Shown: positions 11,141 to 23,257 of the stretch, piece by piece
Layout: every line of letters starts with the position of its first letter
Numbering within the stretch: the first letter of the stretch is position 1
Origin: Durusdinium trenchii
Taxonomy: Eukaryota; Sar; Dinophyceae; Suessiales; Symbiodiniaceae
Length of the DNA: 64,000 nucleotides
Assembly: GCA_963970005.1 (NCBI GenBank)
Contig: CAXAMN010014002.1
Span: 401,656 to 465,655 of the forward strand
Reading direction: 5' to 3'
Notes under the pieces: model-generated
Database searches by the model: none
What the model was told of the DNA's origin: nothing
What the model saw: only the letters and a program-made list of their open reading frames with translations
Program-made: the position numbers and the translations under genes

Positions 11141-13384
11141 TTTTGTTCAAGGACAACGGCTCGGGAAGTCACTGCAGATGGCTTTCTCCACTTCTCGGCC
11201 GCCAACATCGGGAGACAAAGAAGGAAGCAGTTTCAGTTAAGACCATCCCCAAATGCCTGTGGGTCAAAACCCAAAGCCCCTGTCCTAAGCATCGGTTGAT
11301 CTGGAATGAGAGTCTCTTCTGTTCATATTCCGTGGTCAACCGGGGTCCCGGTTTTGAGCCACAGCCAAATCATCCATCCATGGAATTGTTGAATACTACC
11401 GTGTGTTTCCATTTATGATCCCAATGTAACTATAACATACCGTTTATGACTCCAATGTAACTATAACATATTATAACTAGTCCAGTCCCATGAAGTGTTT
11501 GGAATTGTACCGGTTTCAAGATGTTTCCAGCATTTTCAAGGATAATGTAGCCCAGACCATCCATGTATGGAGTAGTTACTTAAGTTAGGGTCACAAATGG
11601 GATACATATAGACTGTATATTATGTTATATGTGTATTCCATATGTAACTATTCCATATATATGGGATGGTTTGCGTCAGAACATATGCCAGATTGATGGG
11701 TTGTGGTTGGTCCATCTGTCGCTCGACCAAGTGGACTATCGGTCATTGATGACCCATCCAGCCCAAAAGATCCAAGTACCTTCTCAGAAGGTGATCGGAG
11801 ATATTGTTGTGTCAGAATAGGGTAGGTAACTGGTGGGTGGTTTCAGATATGTGAAAAACCCTTTGGGACTTGGTCCTTTTTGTTCCTATGTGGTCCTGTT
11901 TCGTTGAAACCGGGTCGCAGCTGGGTCGCTGCGGCATGTGGGGCCTGTGCCCTCCGAGTCGGTCGAGGTAGGTAGCAATAGGTGGGGCTGACCATGGATG
12001 AGCAACAAGGTAAGTTCGACCAGTGACGAGGTAAGTTCTGGGTGCCAGAATTGGGATGCATCCTCCCATGAGTTGGGATCGTCTTAGATTAGTTTTATGA
12101 TATTTCATGGGTGGATTGGTCAAAACTTCAGGAGGTTGATATCCTGAACATAGCGGAATCTGTTCATATTGGTTCAATTGATCCGGGACGGGTGCCAGGG
12201 TTTTGACCCAATGCCATGTAGACCTCCAAATAGAAAGGCTAGATCCCCTCCTTCAGAATGTACTGTATTGGACACCGTGCACGACTATACATAGTAGGAC
12301 CACTATACGTATACGTAGTAGGCAATCCTGATGATTTGTTGGTGGAAGTTGACACACCTCGGTCACGTCGCAACTCGCAGGTAAGGTCAGTCGTAGGGAT
12401 CCAGTCGTATACACCTCCACCCTGACACCCTGATCACCCTGATGACTTCGATGGTTTGCAGCAGCCCTGGAAGTCCAAGACGAGTTACCCTCCATCCAAC
12501 AAACATGGTTACGTGGAACACAGCCCCGAAAGGAAGACGGTTTTCCTCTACGAACAGGCTGTATTGCACTTCTATGGTTGTTTCGGGGAGGGTCAAACAT
12601 GTTCTTTAGTCTTTAGGAGACCCGTAAAGCTCTTTGCTCCTTTCAGTGCAGGTATTGTGAGCAGAGCTTGCGCGCAAAGCAGCGCCGAGAGAATGGCCTG
12701 CAACACATCTCGCTGGGGGCCTAGCGTGTGGAACGTTGGGTGCAAAGGACTGTGATACCGGCAAGAGTTGACATGATTCTTATGATATATTATGATGATT
12801 GGGTGATGTTTGATCTTAAACTATTCAGGGTGTGGGAATAATGTTGTGAATACTGTTTTATTGTTCTCTCCCATTTGACTAATTGGGTTTCGCCACTATT
12901 GCATCTTATTCCATCTACTTTGGAGACCTATGTCGGGAGTGTTTGAATATTCGAGGAGCCATTGGTGAGGGGCGTCTGGAGTGACATGACATGCGTCGTC
13001 TTGAGTTTTTTGTCAGCGGTCACTGGGGCGCGCGGAGCAGAGCAAAGGTTTTTTGTGTTATCCGCCCAATGATCACGAAATCTCACCAGAGGGCCAAGTC
13101 CTGTTTCTTTTGTTTTTTTGGTCAAGAGAATGTTCAAGAATGATAAGAATGCTCGGTTTTCGTGACCAACAACATCAACCAAAACCTATACCAGGACCCA
13201 AGGGGTGATTGAAGGACACCCCTTAACCGCTGAGGGGCTAAGAATAGACGCCGGGCCCCGAAACGGGGATCCTGCCAGTGGTTGGCATGTCAGTAGCCCA
13301 GCTCTCAGACTCAGCCAAAAAGGGGTCCGCCTCTATGGGGATCGAGCAGTGCGTGTTCAATGAAGTCAAGTGCACGTCAGATCT

Positions 13385-13456
13385 AGTAGTAGTTTTAAAG
13401 TAGTAGTAGCAGTAGTAGTAGTAGTAGCAGTAGTAGTAGTAGCAGTAGTAGTAGTA
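13385..13456. repeat. TAG/CAG trinucleotide microsatellite
   Basis: A run of (tag)n with cag interruptions. Confidence 0.9.
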
Positions 13457-14676
13457 GAGAGCAAAACATCAGCGACTAGCTGCTGCTTTTCTTACAAATT
13501 TGTTGAAGACAAGAGAAAAGAGAGAAAACTTCACTCAAGACACAAAATAACCATCAAGAAAAATGCCAAGGACAGGGTTCAAGGCAGAACGTCCGCGCGT
13601 GAACTGCTGAAGAAACACGCATCGCGCTTGCCTACTTGTAAGTACCCTAACTTGTTCCAAGTAAGTTAAGCTGAACACACTGATTCCCACATTTACTTAC
13701 GGAACTTGGGCGCCACTTGCCCAAACTAATCCGTGTGTGTAACTAGATGTTTCGCCTGCTGTTGCAATAAATCTAAGTTCTGTAACAAGGCCTGAACCAC
13801 TAAGTAGGAATCTAGCCACTCTCAGAGTAGCAGCGCGCAACTACTGGATGACTCGATGACATTTTCAAAACGCTCCGCAGGGCATGCGAAGCAAAGTTGT
13901 AGAAGGCCGCACGCTGCCGTCATATAGGCAAACTTGTTTCAAGTGTGCCTTTGACTTGGACCCAGGTACATATTTCAAGGATTAATTGCTTTCAAGAACC
14001 ATGAGCATGCATTCCATGCGCGCGATGCGATGATCCCGCCAGAATTGTAAACGTATTTAAAAGAACATTTATATATATTATGGTTCGAGCCTGACAGTCA
14101 GTCAGATGATTTCAACGACCAAGCGTCCTGTCAGACCACTCGCGTGGTCCACCTACCGGAAAATGTCGGTCAACCGTACTACGTAGATCCAGTGGGTAGG
14201 TCATCCAGTTCGCGTTTTTGTTTGCGCATTGGCAAACTAAGGTCAGGAGTCGTGCAGGAAGCAGTTTGGATGATCAGGACACTCTTGGCAAAGCCATGGG
14301 GTGTGATGTTGAGATGAAGACTTTAGTATTCCGCGAGGGAGTCAAATTCCAACATAAACAACTTCTGTTGGAAGACAAATCCATACATAACCTGCGATGA
14401 ATAGTGCTCCCACAGGTCAATTTGGGGTTTTGGACATCCGTTTGCCAAGTAGCGCACCACCAATATATACCAATATTGTTGTTTTTGTGTAATCCTTCAC
14501 TCACATGGGTGCTTTGTGGTTCGTGTTCAATGCGTGCGTGGATATGTTTCATTTTGCGGGGAACCGTGGGGAACATATAGTTGTTGAACACTCCCTTCTT
14601 AAGAACATTCTTTGGAAAGAATCGGCGACATCTCAGCAATGTGACATCTCAGCTTCACTCCTTGAAACTCTCAGAA

Positions 14677-14769
14677 CCAGCAGTCACAAAGGGGTGGTGT
14701 TTAGTCCCTAAGTGAGTGGATAATGGGCACCCCTAACCTCCATTAAGCACCCCGTCTTGTGACTGCTGG
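14677..14769. mobile_element. Short inverted-repeat element, family B copy 2 (93 bp)
   Basis: The 13-bp inverted termini ccagcagtcacaa and ttgtgactgctgg enclose the same core as the copy at 10256-10364, including 'gtggtgtttagtccc' and 'gcacccctaacctcc'. A decayed half copy (caccccgtctcgtgacccctgg) follows at about 16087-16108. Confidence 0.85.
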
Positions 14770-16830
14770 AACCTTCACATGTTTGGAGTCGTTCTCACTC
14801 CGAAACTGCCAGGACAGTCAAATGCTTCAGCCGTGAGGAGAGGGTTCGGGAAGACTCAAGACTCCGGGCACCACGCAGACGAACGATGTGTTCGTGGGCT
14901 GGTTTGGTTCAGTTGATGGGCCGAAACCATGCAAGAACCAAGCAACATCAAACAACCAAACCACATGCAGTTCTGTGTGGTTGCTACAAATGTCACTGAG
15001 AACTTATTGGTAGCATTCTCAAGGCAGGCACGGACGAGTGAAACCGATTTTGGAGATGTTCGCCTCCCCTAGGCACCGGTGAAGGAATACGGATAGATCC
15101 GGCGTAGATCATTTTTGAGGGATTGAACAAGGGGATCATATAGGTTTCCATCCCTCATGTAGAGAAATACCAAACCCTTTCACTCACTCTATGCAAATCT
15201 TTGCAATAATTAGGTCGCCACATGATCTGTTGATGTACAGGTTGGATTGGGGTAGTTTAGAAGGAACTGGTAGGGTATGGTCAAACGTTTGTTACCACCT
15301 CAACCAGTGAGCAGGTGCTCAACTTGGTAGGGTGGCTTCAGACCTTCAAATCACCTGTTTTGTGCCGAGTCTCGGTTGACAGGACAAGCACGTAGCTTTG
15401 GTTTCTCTGGCAGCCAGCGGCATGGCCAAGGCAGGAACGGAAGCGGAATGGCAGCAAGCGGTTCAAACATGCTCGAAAGAACGATTTGCATGGATCTTGA
15501 ACAGCAGTTCGATTTGAAAGGGGGGAGGTCCATGTTGTTCGAAAGTTTTCGATACCTCCAAGAGAGCCCATGGAAGATCATGTTTGGTGGACGGGAACTG
15601 CGACAAAGAACGTCATTGTTTCCTCGGCTTCACTCTTGATAGGAACGATAGGAGAACCTCAGACTCACTGTCCATCAGACTCAACATCAGCAGGATAGGC
15701 ATCAGGTTGTCTTGATTCCTTCATAGCTCCGCAAAAAAACAACAACAAAAACCGCTGCAGTGGCACGTATCTTGGCTCCACTGACCTCAGCATAGCTAGC
15801 GGCTCCGCGGCCAATCCACCGAGGGGCCCCTCGGTTCACTGGATGCGCTCTCTCGCCGTGAAACATGAGACGAGCGGCCGCCCGCTGGGCCCAGAACCAG
15901 CGGGCCCAGAAGGCCGTCCGCTGGCCGCTGAAGAAGGGCCACTTTGGAAGAATGGCAACAACAAATGGGTTGATCATGGGTTGATCCATGAGTAAACCTT
16001 ATGACATCCAGGAGTTGAGGCGCCGAACGAACGAACGCAAGTCGGAGTGTCCATTTCATCCACTCACTGGGCTGGGACCAAAAAAACACCCCGTCTCGTG
16101 ACCCCTGGCGGTTACAGTTTGATTTGTTTTTATCATTTGTTTGCAGGGACGCCGCAGCTCTTGGACCGGCACGACACCACGGATGGACATATTGACCTAC
16201 CCTGAGACTCTGGGCGTGAACCAACACACAGCCCTTTGCGTTTCGGTGGACAAGGTCCGACCCCTGCCATGGGTCAGTGCCCTTTCGGAGTCTTAGGCTT
16301 ACATTGACATCAGTTGACATCTCAAAACAGAAAACACACCAGTCTGCAACAAAAACACACCCAATGCCCCAGTCTGCAGTTGTTGGATCCAGATCAACTC
16401 TGAGAAGGTGAGATCGACACGACACAGTTCTCCTTGTCAACGCTCCGTTTCTACCTTCGTTCCACGCTCCGAAACTCGGTTGGGTCGCTCCCGCCGCTGG
16501 GGTCAGACCGAAGGGCGCAGTCTCCGGATCGACCTATAGAAACTGTCCGCTTCGTCCCCCCGGACGAAACGATAGAAAGAGGTACTACGGTAGTTCAATG
16601 AGGAGGGTGCTTGCAATCAAGAGTTTAAAACTGGGATCTATTTGGGATCTGGGACATCCTGGAACTGAGATAGACAGTTCATGACCAGATCGAAGAAAAT
16701 GCTGCCCCGCAATGTAGGGCACATGGTATGGACGATTTACCAACTGGTCCGCAAAGAGATGCCAGTTTGATCCAGTTTGGGACCTACTATGCACCAGTCA
16801 GTTTATGTGGAGTTGTTCTTTTGAATTCAG
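14770..16830. other. Gene-free stretch
   Basis: A GC-rich block at 15800-15940 has internal repeats of 'gctgggcccagaa'. A frame around 15380-15510 reads 'AEWQQAVQTCSKERFAWI' and could be an exon scrap; nothing firm is seen. Confidence 0.4.
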
Positions 16831-17031
16831 GTTCCTCATCAGCCAAACCAAGGCCAAGACCTCATCAGCCAATCCAACGTGGCCAACTTGTTGCCGGACA
16901 TCTGGCCGTCACGGGAGAAGCTACAAGAAGTCTTGAGGATCTTTGCTTCGGAAAAGCGAGGTGAGCTGGCTTTTGCATTGCTGCAGACCATGGCTGCCGA
17001 AGGACGACGGCTAAAGGAGTCAGACTTCACC
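16831..17031 (+). CDS. PPR gene 2, exon 1 (5' limit uncertain)
   Basis: The frame is open after TGA near 16820, with an acceptor-like 'attcag' at 16825-16830. It encodes a pre-PPR leader containing EVLRIFASEKRGELAF and RRLKESDFT. The end SDFT matches the SDYTFGISSC that precedes the first repeat of PPR gene 1. A GT donor after ACC (17032) joins in phase 0 to GTT GGA ATT at 17488 and so restores SDFT-VGIASC. The ATG is not visible and is presumably further upstream. Confidence 0.65.
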
Positions 17032-17487
17032 GTGGCCCGGCAGACTTTGCTGATTTGGATTGATCATCAGATACATACAATAGCACTATGATCATCAATT
17101 AGCACTATGTTGGAACAAGGCCTGCCACTAGGCCCCATCATCCACCTGGGCCCATGGGATACACCCAAGTTCTACTGGTGATATGCCCTGTTTTGGTCGT
17201 TGGACCGTCCCTACAAGCACCTGGTAACCCACGCACGCACTCTCTGTGGCGATGAAGTCCGACCTCCGACCCCCCATGTAAAAATTGTAAAAGCAAGTCT
17301 TGGAGTCTTGTAGCTCAAGAACCTGGCGAAACCATCCTATCCTTTGGGCAACCCCCCTTGTAGCAAAGCAGCACTACTGTCAATGGAAAACTAAGACTCT
17401 TCAAGATGCTCGGGTGCTCGCCAGCAAACAGGGTGATCTATAGCTTGTCCCAGTATCCAGTATCCCTCAGTTCGCGGATCATCCGAG
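17032..17487 (+). other. PPR gene 2, intron 1 (GT-AG)
   Basis: Inferred 456-nt intron, donor gtggcc and acceptor atccgag followed by G. Joining the flanks keeps phase 0 and rebuilds the junction seen in the uninterrupted paralogue at 8.4 kb. Confidence 0.65.
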
Positions 17488-18401
17488 GTTGGAATTGCAT
17501 CATGTGCCAAGTCCAGCTTCTGGCAACACGCCTTGAGATTGTTCAGCTTGATGCCGGTCGCCCGGGTTGATCAAAGTGCCTTCAGCTTCAATGCGACCGT
17601 CACTGCCTTTGAGAAAGGCAGGCAGTGGCACCGAGCCTTAAGGCTGTTTGAGGAAATGCAAGAAGCAACGGTCAAGTGTGATCTAATCGGATGCAGTGCC
17701 GCGATCAGCGCCTGCGCCAAGGGTGGCCAATGGCAGGAAGCCTTGAGGCTGCTGGAGGCCGTACCCAAGGCAAAACTGCAGCCAGATGTCATTCTTTGGA
17801 GTACAGCCATTAGCGCATGTGAGAAAGTTGGGCATTGGCAGCAGGCATTGCTTTTGTTTGAGGCCATGCTTCAGGTGAAACTGCAGCCAAGTATCATCAC
17901 TTACAATGCGACTATCAGTGCCTGCGAGAAAGGCGGGCAATGGCCACAGGCACTGCAATTGTTTCAGGACATTCCCCGGGCCAAACTTCAACCAGATCTC
18001 ATAAGTTACAATGCAACCATTAGTGCCAGTGAGAAGGGCTGGAGGTGGGAACATGCATTGAGGTTGATTGAGGCCATGGTGACTGCAAGTAGTGATGCAA
18101 ACGTCATTAGCTTTAGTGCCGCCATCAGTGCCTGTGAGAAGGGCGGGCAATGGCAGCAGACATTGATGTTGCTCGAGGCAATGCTTGGAATGAAGGTGCA
18201 ACCTAATGTCATTAGCTACAATGCCACAATCAGTTCCTGTGAGAAGAGTGGTCATTGGCAGCCTGCATTGGTATTGTTTCACGGCATGCTGAAGGAAGGT
18301 TGTCAGCCAAGCATCATCACCTTCAATGCCATCATCAGTGCATGTGAGGAGGGCGGCCAGTGGCAGCAAGCGATCGCATTGTTTGAAGCCATGCCAAGTC
18401 A
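17488..18401 (+). CDS. PPR gene 2, main exon: P-type pentatricopeptide repeat protein
   Basis: 914 nt (304 codons plus 2) of uninterrupted PPR coding sequence, with about eight repeats of the same style as the gene at 8.2-10.1 kb. It lies on the same strand and has no catalytic C-terminal domain. The role is presumably organelle RNA binding, as for other P-type PPR proteins. The frame itself runs on to TAA at 18462, but the last ~20 codons lose PPR character, which marks an intron. Ending the exon at 18401 (phase 2, GA donor) and resuming at 18515 rebuilds a normal nine-residue M-P-S-Q-T-I-Q-P-D repeat junction. Together with its other exons the gene has about ten repeats. Confidence 0.9.
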
Positions 18402-18514
18402 GAAACTCACAAATCCACAAAAACCATTACACTTTTTGGATCCCTTTCTTTATAAAGTCTAATCTAGTTTCTTTTCCAACATGTTTCTTCGTCCGCTCCT
18501 ACTCCGTTGCTGAG
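18402..18514 (+). other. PPR gene 2, intron 2 (non-canonical GA-AG)
   Basis: 113-nt inferred intron, donor gaaactc and acceptor cgttgctgag followed by G. The repeat length and reading phase on both sides fix the boundaries; no GT donor gives both the right phase and the right repeat length. GA donors are known in dinoflagellates. Confidence 0.7.
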
Positions 18515-18625
18515 GACGATTCAGCCAGATGCTGCGAGCTACAATGAGACAATGAGCGCATGTGGGCAAGACGACCAATGGGAGCATGTGTTGCTGTTAT
18601 TTGAGGCCATGACACGGACATCAGT
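18515..18625 (+). CDS. PPR gene 2, exon 3
   Basis: 111 nt encoding one PPR repeat (TIQPDAASYNETMSACG, then QWEHVLLLFEAMTRTS). It begins with G completing CAG and ends in GT, phase 2, which G at 18888 completes to GTG to give V-Q-P-N. Confidence 0.75.
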
Positions 18626-18887
18626 GCGGCCTGGAATCTCTTACCGCACATGTTTACATATTAGTTTGCTTGGTATATCTATAGGTCTAGTCAACTCATG
18701 TTTTTTTTCCCCTTACTCACTGTAAGACTGGGTTCAGCATTCTCATTTGATCACGATGTTTGGCGAAGGTTTCTGTGGAGTATCGTCCAATCTCACAGTA
18801 AGCACTCCGAGTCTCCGTGACCCCAAAGTATTCTTTCGGAATCAACAATATGCATGTGTTTATTCTCAGACCTAAAACCGAACCAAG
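18626..18887 (+). other. PPR gene 2, intron 3 (non-canonical GC-AG)
   Basis: 262-nt inferred intron, donor gcggcc and acceptor aaccaag followed by G. Joining the exons gives a repeat junction of exactly the usual length. Confidence 0.7.
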
Positions 18888-18963
18888 GCAGCCAAACATT
18901 TTAAGCTACAGTGCTGCCATCAGCGCCTGTGAGAAAGCAATGGCACACTCAGCGTTCTGAGGG
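18888..18963 (+). CDS. PPR gene 2, last recognisable exon (truncated repeat)
   Basis: Encodes QPNILSYSAAISACEK, then shifts to AMAHSAF and a TGA at 18963. As in PPR gene 1, the GGCGG expected after the CEK codons is absent. In another frame a tail starting VLRVLQCKPCEFGQ is open from about 18955 to TAA near 19081 and looks like an ancestral C terminus. Either the 3' end is damaged or an extra splice restores the frame. Confidence 0.6.
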
Positions 18964-21900
18964 TTTTGCAGTGCAAACCCTGCGAATTCGGGCAGAGATG
19001 TCTGATCATTTTTTCAGAGCTTTTGGCACCAATGTCTGAAAACTCAATTGAGCCCAAGGGTGGGTGTTCTGCCTTTCTTTAAAGTCCAAGAGCTCTGAGG
19101 CACGTGATGAACAATTCGCTTAGAGGAAGTGATAGTCCACTTCTCCAAGGACCCGCACGAAAGGGACTGGAACAGACCGCCCAGACATTCGGCTTTTGGC
19201 GTCAGCGGGGAAAAACTCCACGTGGTTTGCCCGGGCCGTTTTGGAGATACATTGACCAGACAAACCATGACAAACATGCCGTATGTACGCTTGTTTGTCT
19301 ATCTGGTGATGTGCAGACGGTGTGTTTGTAGCGAAGCTCTCGATGTGTTGGGTTCGAGGCTCGAGGGATCCGAGGGTCTCGAGGGTCTCTAAACCGGTGA
19401 AGTTGTGCAGGAATTACAGCGGGGATGGCCTACCTGCACAGTCGCCAAAGATGGCAAAAGAGATAGAAACCGTTTCCACCTTCCATGTTGAAAGCTCTTA
19501 GTGCTCTCAAATTATGACCAGAATCAATCCTTCAACTTCATACTGCTCAGCAGCTCATCCTGAAGTAGGTAGTAGGTCAGCTTGAGGCTCAATGTAGACG
19601 GTTGCTTCATCAACCGTCTATCTTTGACGCGGTCCGAGCTGCCCCAGCTTAAGCAAGTCTCCGAGCTTTGGAGGTGTTTCTTTTGTCAACAGATTCCCAG
19701 AGATTACCAACAAAGGATGGTCCAAGACAACATGTTTCATCCCAGACACCCATGAGATATGGCACGGCATGCCGCCGACCCCAGGTCACCCCACCCCAAT
19801 GGAGAAAAAGGCAGTCCGGACGGGCAGTCCCATGGAGGAGGTCGTGTCTGGGCATGGAAATCAGATGGCAATCATATGCACCCTGAGAATGCGAGCCCGA
19901 ACCCACGCACGAACGGGTGACCACGCACGGGTCCAGTGCCCGAGAACGGCCGTGCGACCGCGAGGCAGACGTGAGCGACAGCAAGTTGAAAGGTGTAAAG
20001 CATGGTGCCATCGATGCAGTATGAGGGACGTGGGAAGGAGCCAGAACAGGGGCATTGAGTTCCAACAGGAGCCTCACCAATTGATATCACCACTCATAGA
20101 CGGCCTTAGGCCTTTAACTGTATTCGTTGGTTGATTAATTAGAGGAGTCAGACCTACATTGAGAGACTCTGAAAACATCCCTTGACAAACCCCTAGGCCA
20201 CCAACCAAACCCACCCTAACCATCATCTCTGGAGGTAGGTCAGGAGCCCTAAGGATCCTTGACCCTTTCAAGCTCAATTGGACCAACTAGCCTTGGCATG
20301 CCTGGGGCCACTGGAAGAATGAAAGGACCCAGACAGTCCATAGTTGAAGACGTTTTACCCACTTAAGACTCTAATGTATAGGTAACTATTGCATACATGG
20401 AGCGTTTGGGAAAGGACCGATTCATAGACGCAATGATTGTTCCCAATCCCAGGACGTGCGTGTTGGACAAATGGGGTAATGAGGTTGTCAGGGCTTGTCC
20501 TCTACAGTTCTTGAATTTTGGTGGCTTTTGTGATAGAATTACTATAGTTTCAGCAATGACAAACGGGGCAACCTCTGCCATGTGCATATATATTGGAGTG
20601 ATTGTTGGTGCCGTAATGTACCCAGCATGATGACAAGCTTGCTCAACTCTCATATCCCAGCGCTTCCAAATGCGATGATAAACTTAGCATAGTACTTTGC
20701 ATTTCCAATGTTGAATGCATAGTACTTTTGCATTTCCTAGTACTTTGCGATGATAAACTTCCAAATAGAATGTTGATTTACACCAATGTTGAATCACACC
20801 TGCGGGGCAAACTCGTGAACCGAAGGGCGCACCAGTTCCAGTGTCAGGACGCCATGTTCCTCAGAAGCGAGTTTATATAAATCGATACTTATAAAGTTCG
20901 AGCCCTGGTTGCTAAGTGCCAGGCTTTTTCTAAGGGCTTTCTTCATCAATCTTTGAGCAGTTGATAGCCAAGGGGCATCAGATATCATCAATGCATATCA
21001 ATACGATTACTTGGTTTAAGTACACCTAAACAACGTCAAAGTTAATCTTCAACTTTGAAGCTAAGGGTATGGTGGGCTCAGAGTAGATGTTGCAAACTGG
21101 GTCGTTGATGTCCCAAAGCTGGCACATCCATGCTGCAAAAATGTTTAAGAAGAGGTGGTCATGTGATTCCAGTTTGTGTTTTTTCCTGTGGTGTGTGGTC
21201 AAAAGTTGGTACACTCTGACTGACCAACAGGTGGAAAATTGTTCGTGGAGGAAAACATCTACTTCCATGTTAGTGAGTCAGAGGTCAACTCCACAGCCAG
21301 ATCGCAACAATGTTACTTATTTGTTTTGATTTGAGCTTCTCCCATCTAAGCAGCCACCTTGGGTTGCCTCACTTCTCCTTTCACACAAAAATCCCACCGT
21401 TTGGCCGTTTGGAGAAAAGAATGGAGCCACTCCCGTTCGCTCAGTGTGGTAAGACAGTCTTGGCCCCCAAGAAATTCAGAACTTACATCCACGACTATAT
21501 GTCAACCACAAAAAATGTATCCCAGACACTCCATGTATGGCATATTTCCTTACATTGGGGTGGTTTCAGTGCTCAATGTAGGCATACATGGAGTGTTTGG
21601 GTATGTTGGGCATTCACTACATGTCTCCTCCTGTCCCAATCAATTTTGCGAACTGGAAATAGATTGTTTCATCTTCAACACTGGCATGCCATGACTTGAG
21701 GGCACTTCATCGAGAAGGTGTTTTTTTCGTATAAGATCCACTCTCCTTGTGCTTCAGTTCTGCCTCATGATCTTCTACAAAAACATGCATCCTACCCAGG
21801 AAGAAGTGGACGACCTTTATATAACCTTGTTGCGGATTGGTGTCCCCACTACATATGAAGAACAGATGGAGTTCGTTTGCTGAACTGTTTCCTTAGAATC

Positions 21901-23257
21901 GGGATGTCCGACGGCACCATCCCAGCCGACCTGGGCCACGCTCAGCTTAACCGGGACCACCCCGAGGCTTGGCCAAACTCCTTCCGGACATCTCGCAGCG
22001 CTCTGTGTACCGCTGCGGTGAACTACCGAAGGGCCGGTTCGCAGGGGGAGAGGTTCTCTGCGCGGTTGGGACATGGACGTACACCGGGTATTGGATGGGT
22101 ATTTTTGGACGTGCCGGAGGAGGGAGTTGGGCGCTTCAGAAGGGCTTGTGACATTTCTCTTGACGTTGGGATCCGGTCCGATGTGTTATTGATGTGTGTT
22201 TGTGGTGACCCATTTCCCTACTTAATTTAGTAGCGCATATGGGCAACACCGGTCAAAGCTGTCAAAGCGGACATCAGCAGGTCTGTAGACATCGCGAAAT
22301 TAGTCTTACAGTCTTAGAAGCAGAGAGTCATTCACATGGAAGTAGAGTGAAAACCACCGAGACACTCCAAGCCCTAGGGATTTGACCCCAGACCCCTCCA
22401 CAGGATTTCGGACTGACCCCTCCATATATGAGGGTCCCAGGGTCACGTTTGGGTAGAGAAAAAAGGGCCTACCAGATGTCATTTCAGGGAGTGTAGTAGA
22501 TTGCTGCCCTTCTTTTGCGCGGGCTGCGGCAAGACTGCAAGGTTTGTTTCAATGGCCATTGGGGACCTTGACAGGATGATGTTGAGAAGGCTACGTGGGC
22601 TACGTTTCTGGTTTAGCTCTTCGTGCCAGGTCGTGATCGGCTTTGGCCAGGTGCTGTGCTGGCAAAATCACGCCGACGTGAGGTTCTTCACATGCTGACC
22701 TGAAGGTCAGCATGGACAGGTTTTCTTGGAGAAGCACACAGATAGAATACCTCCACAGTCGGGTGGATAGTATTGACTTCCCAAACAGTGTGTTAGCACT
22801 TTAGGGGTTCTTACGGTAAGAGTTAAGGACGGGTGTTTGATCGAGGTGCTCGCATCCGCCGGCCGCTAAGTCGCTGCTATTTACAGTACATGCATTCACC
22901 TCGAGATCTTCAAAGCGCATTTCGACTGCACAGGCTAGCAGAATCTGGTGGGCCCGAGCGGGTGCTCTTCTAGACTGCGTTCTCGTTGTGGTGCTGTGCA
23001 CATTTTCGGGCTTGGCGATCACTTTCCGGGGCAGGCACAAGGGGACACCTCACAAGAACCATTTAACAGTTACATCTGGTGACCTGGTGGCAAATGTTCC
23101 AGGACATGAGTCTAAGAGACTGCTCAACTGGAGCCTAGCAGACTTTGATAGTGTCTAATAGTCATAGGCGTCATACATAGGGCTGTATGATGCATATATA
23201 CGCACATTAATATATAAAGAGACCAGTAATAATACAATTGATGATTTGTAAGCTCGC
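18964..23257. other. Gene-free stretch with repeats
   Basis: This contains a palindrome family A copy (21521-21601), a family C copy (21791-21890) and a locally duplicated AT-rich stretch (20660-20790). A GC-rich block at 21880-22150 is open in two frames (GIGWVFLDVPEEGVGRF; GTWTYTGYWMGIFGRAG) and may hold an unrecognised exon. A frame at 20547-20630 is hydrophobic (AMTNGATSAMCIYIGVIVGA) but AT-rich. Confidence 0.4.
21521..21601. mobile_element. Palindromic element, family A (81 bp copy)
   Basis: The left end cccagacactccatgtatgg and the right end catacatggagtgtttggg are inverted repeats around 'acattggggtggtttcag'. Other full copies are at 26550-26635, 30000-30089, 32961-33052 and 47824-47919, and there are several half copies. 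Confidence 0.85.

Larger units (their letters stand above)
10365..14676. other. Gene-free stretch with repeats
   Basis: This holds a copy of repeat family C (11050-11140), a direct repeat containing 'ccaatgtaactataacata' near 11410-11470, and a TAG trinucleotide run at 13385-13456. Short frames near 12640-12750 and 14218-14400 have fair codon use but no recognisable motif. Confidence 0.5.

Noticed and set aside
19283-19331. LSGDVQTV, like the SRLS.D.Q.V motif of ABC membrane domains
   Set aside because: Only eight residues, no acceptor AG just upstream and an immediate stop; probably chance.
20547-20630. Hydrophobic frame AMTNGATSAMCIYIGVIVGA as an ABC membrane exon
   Set aside because: AT-rich, weak resemblance, and no phase link to other exons.
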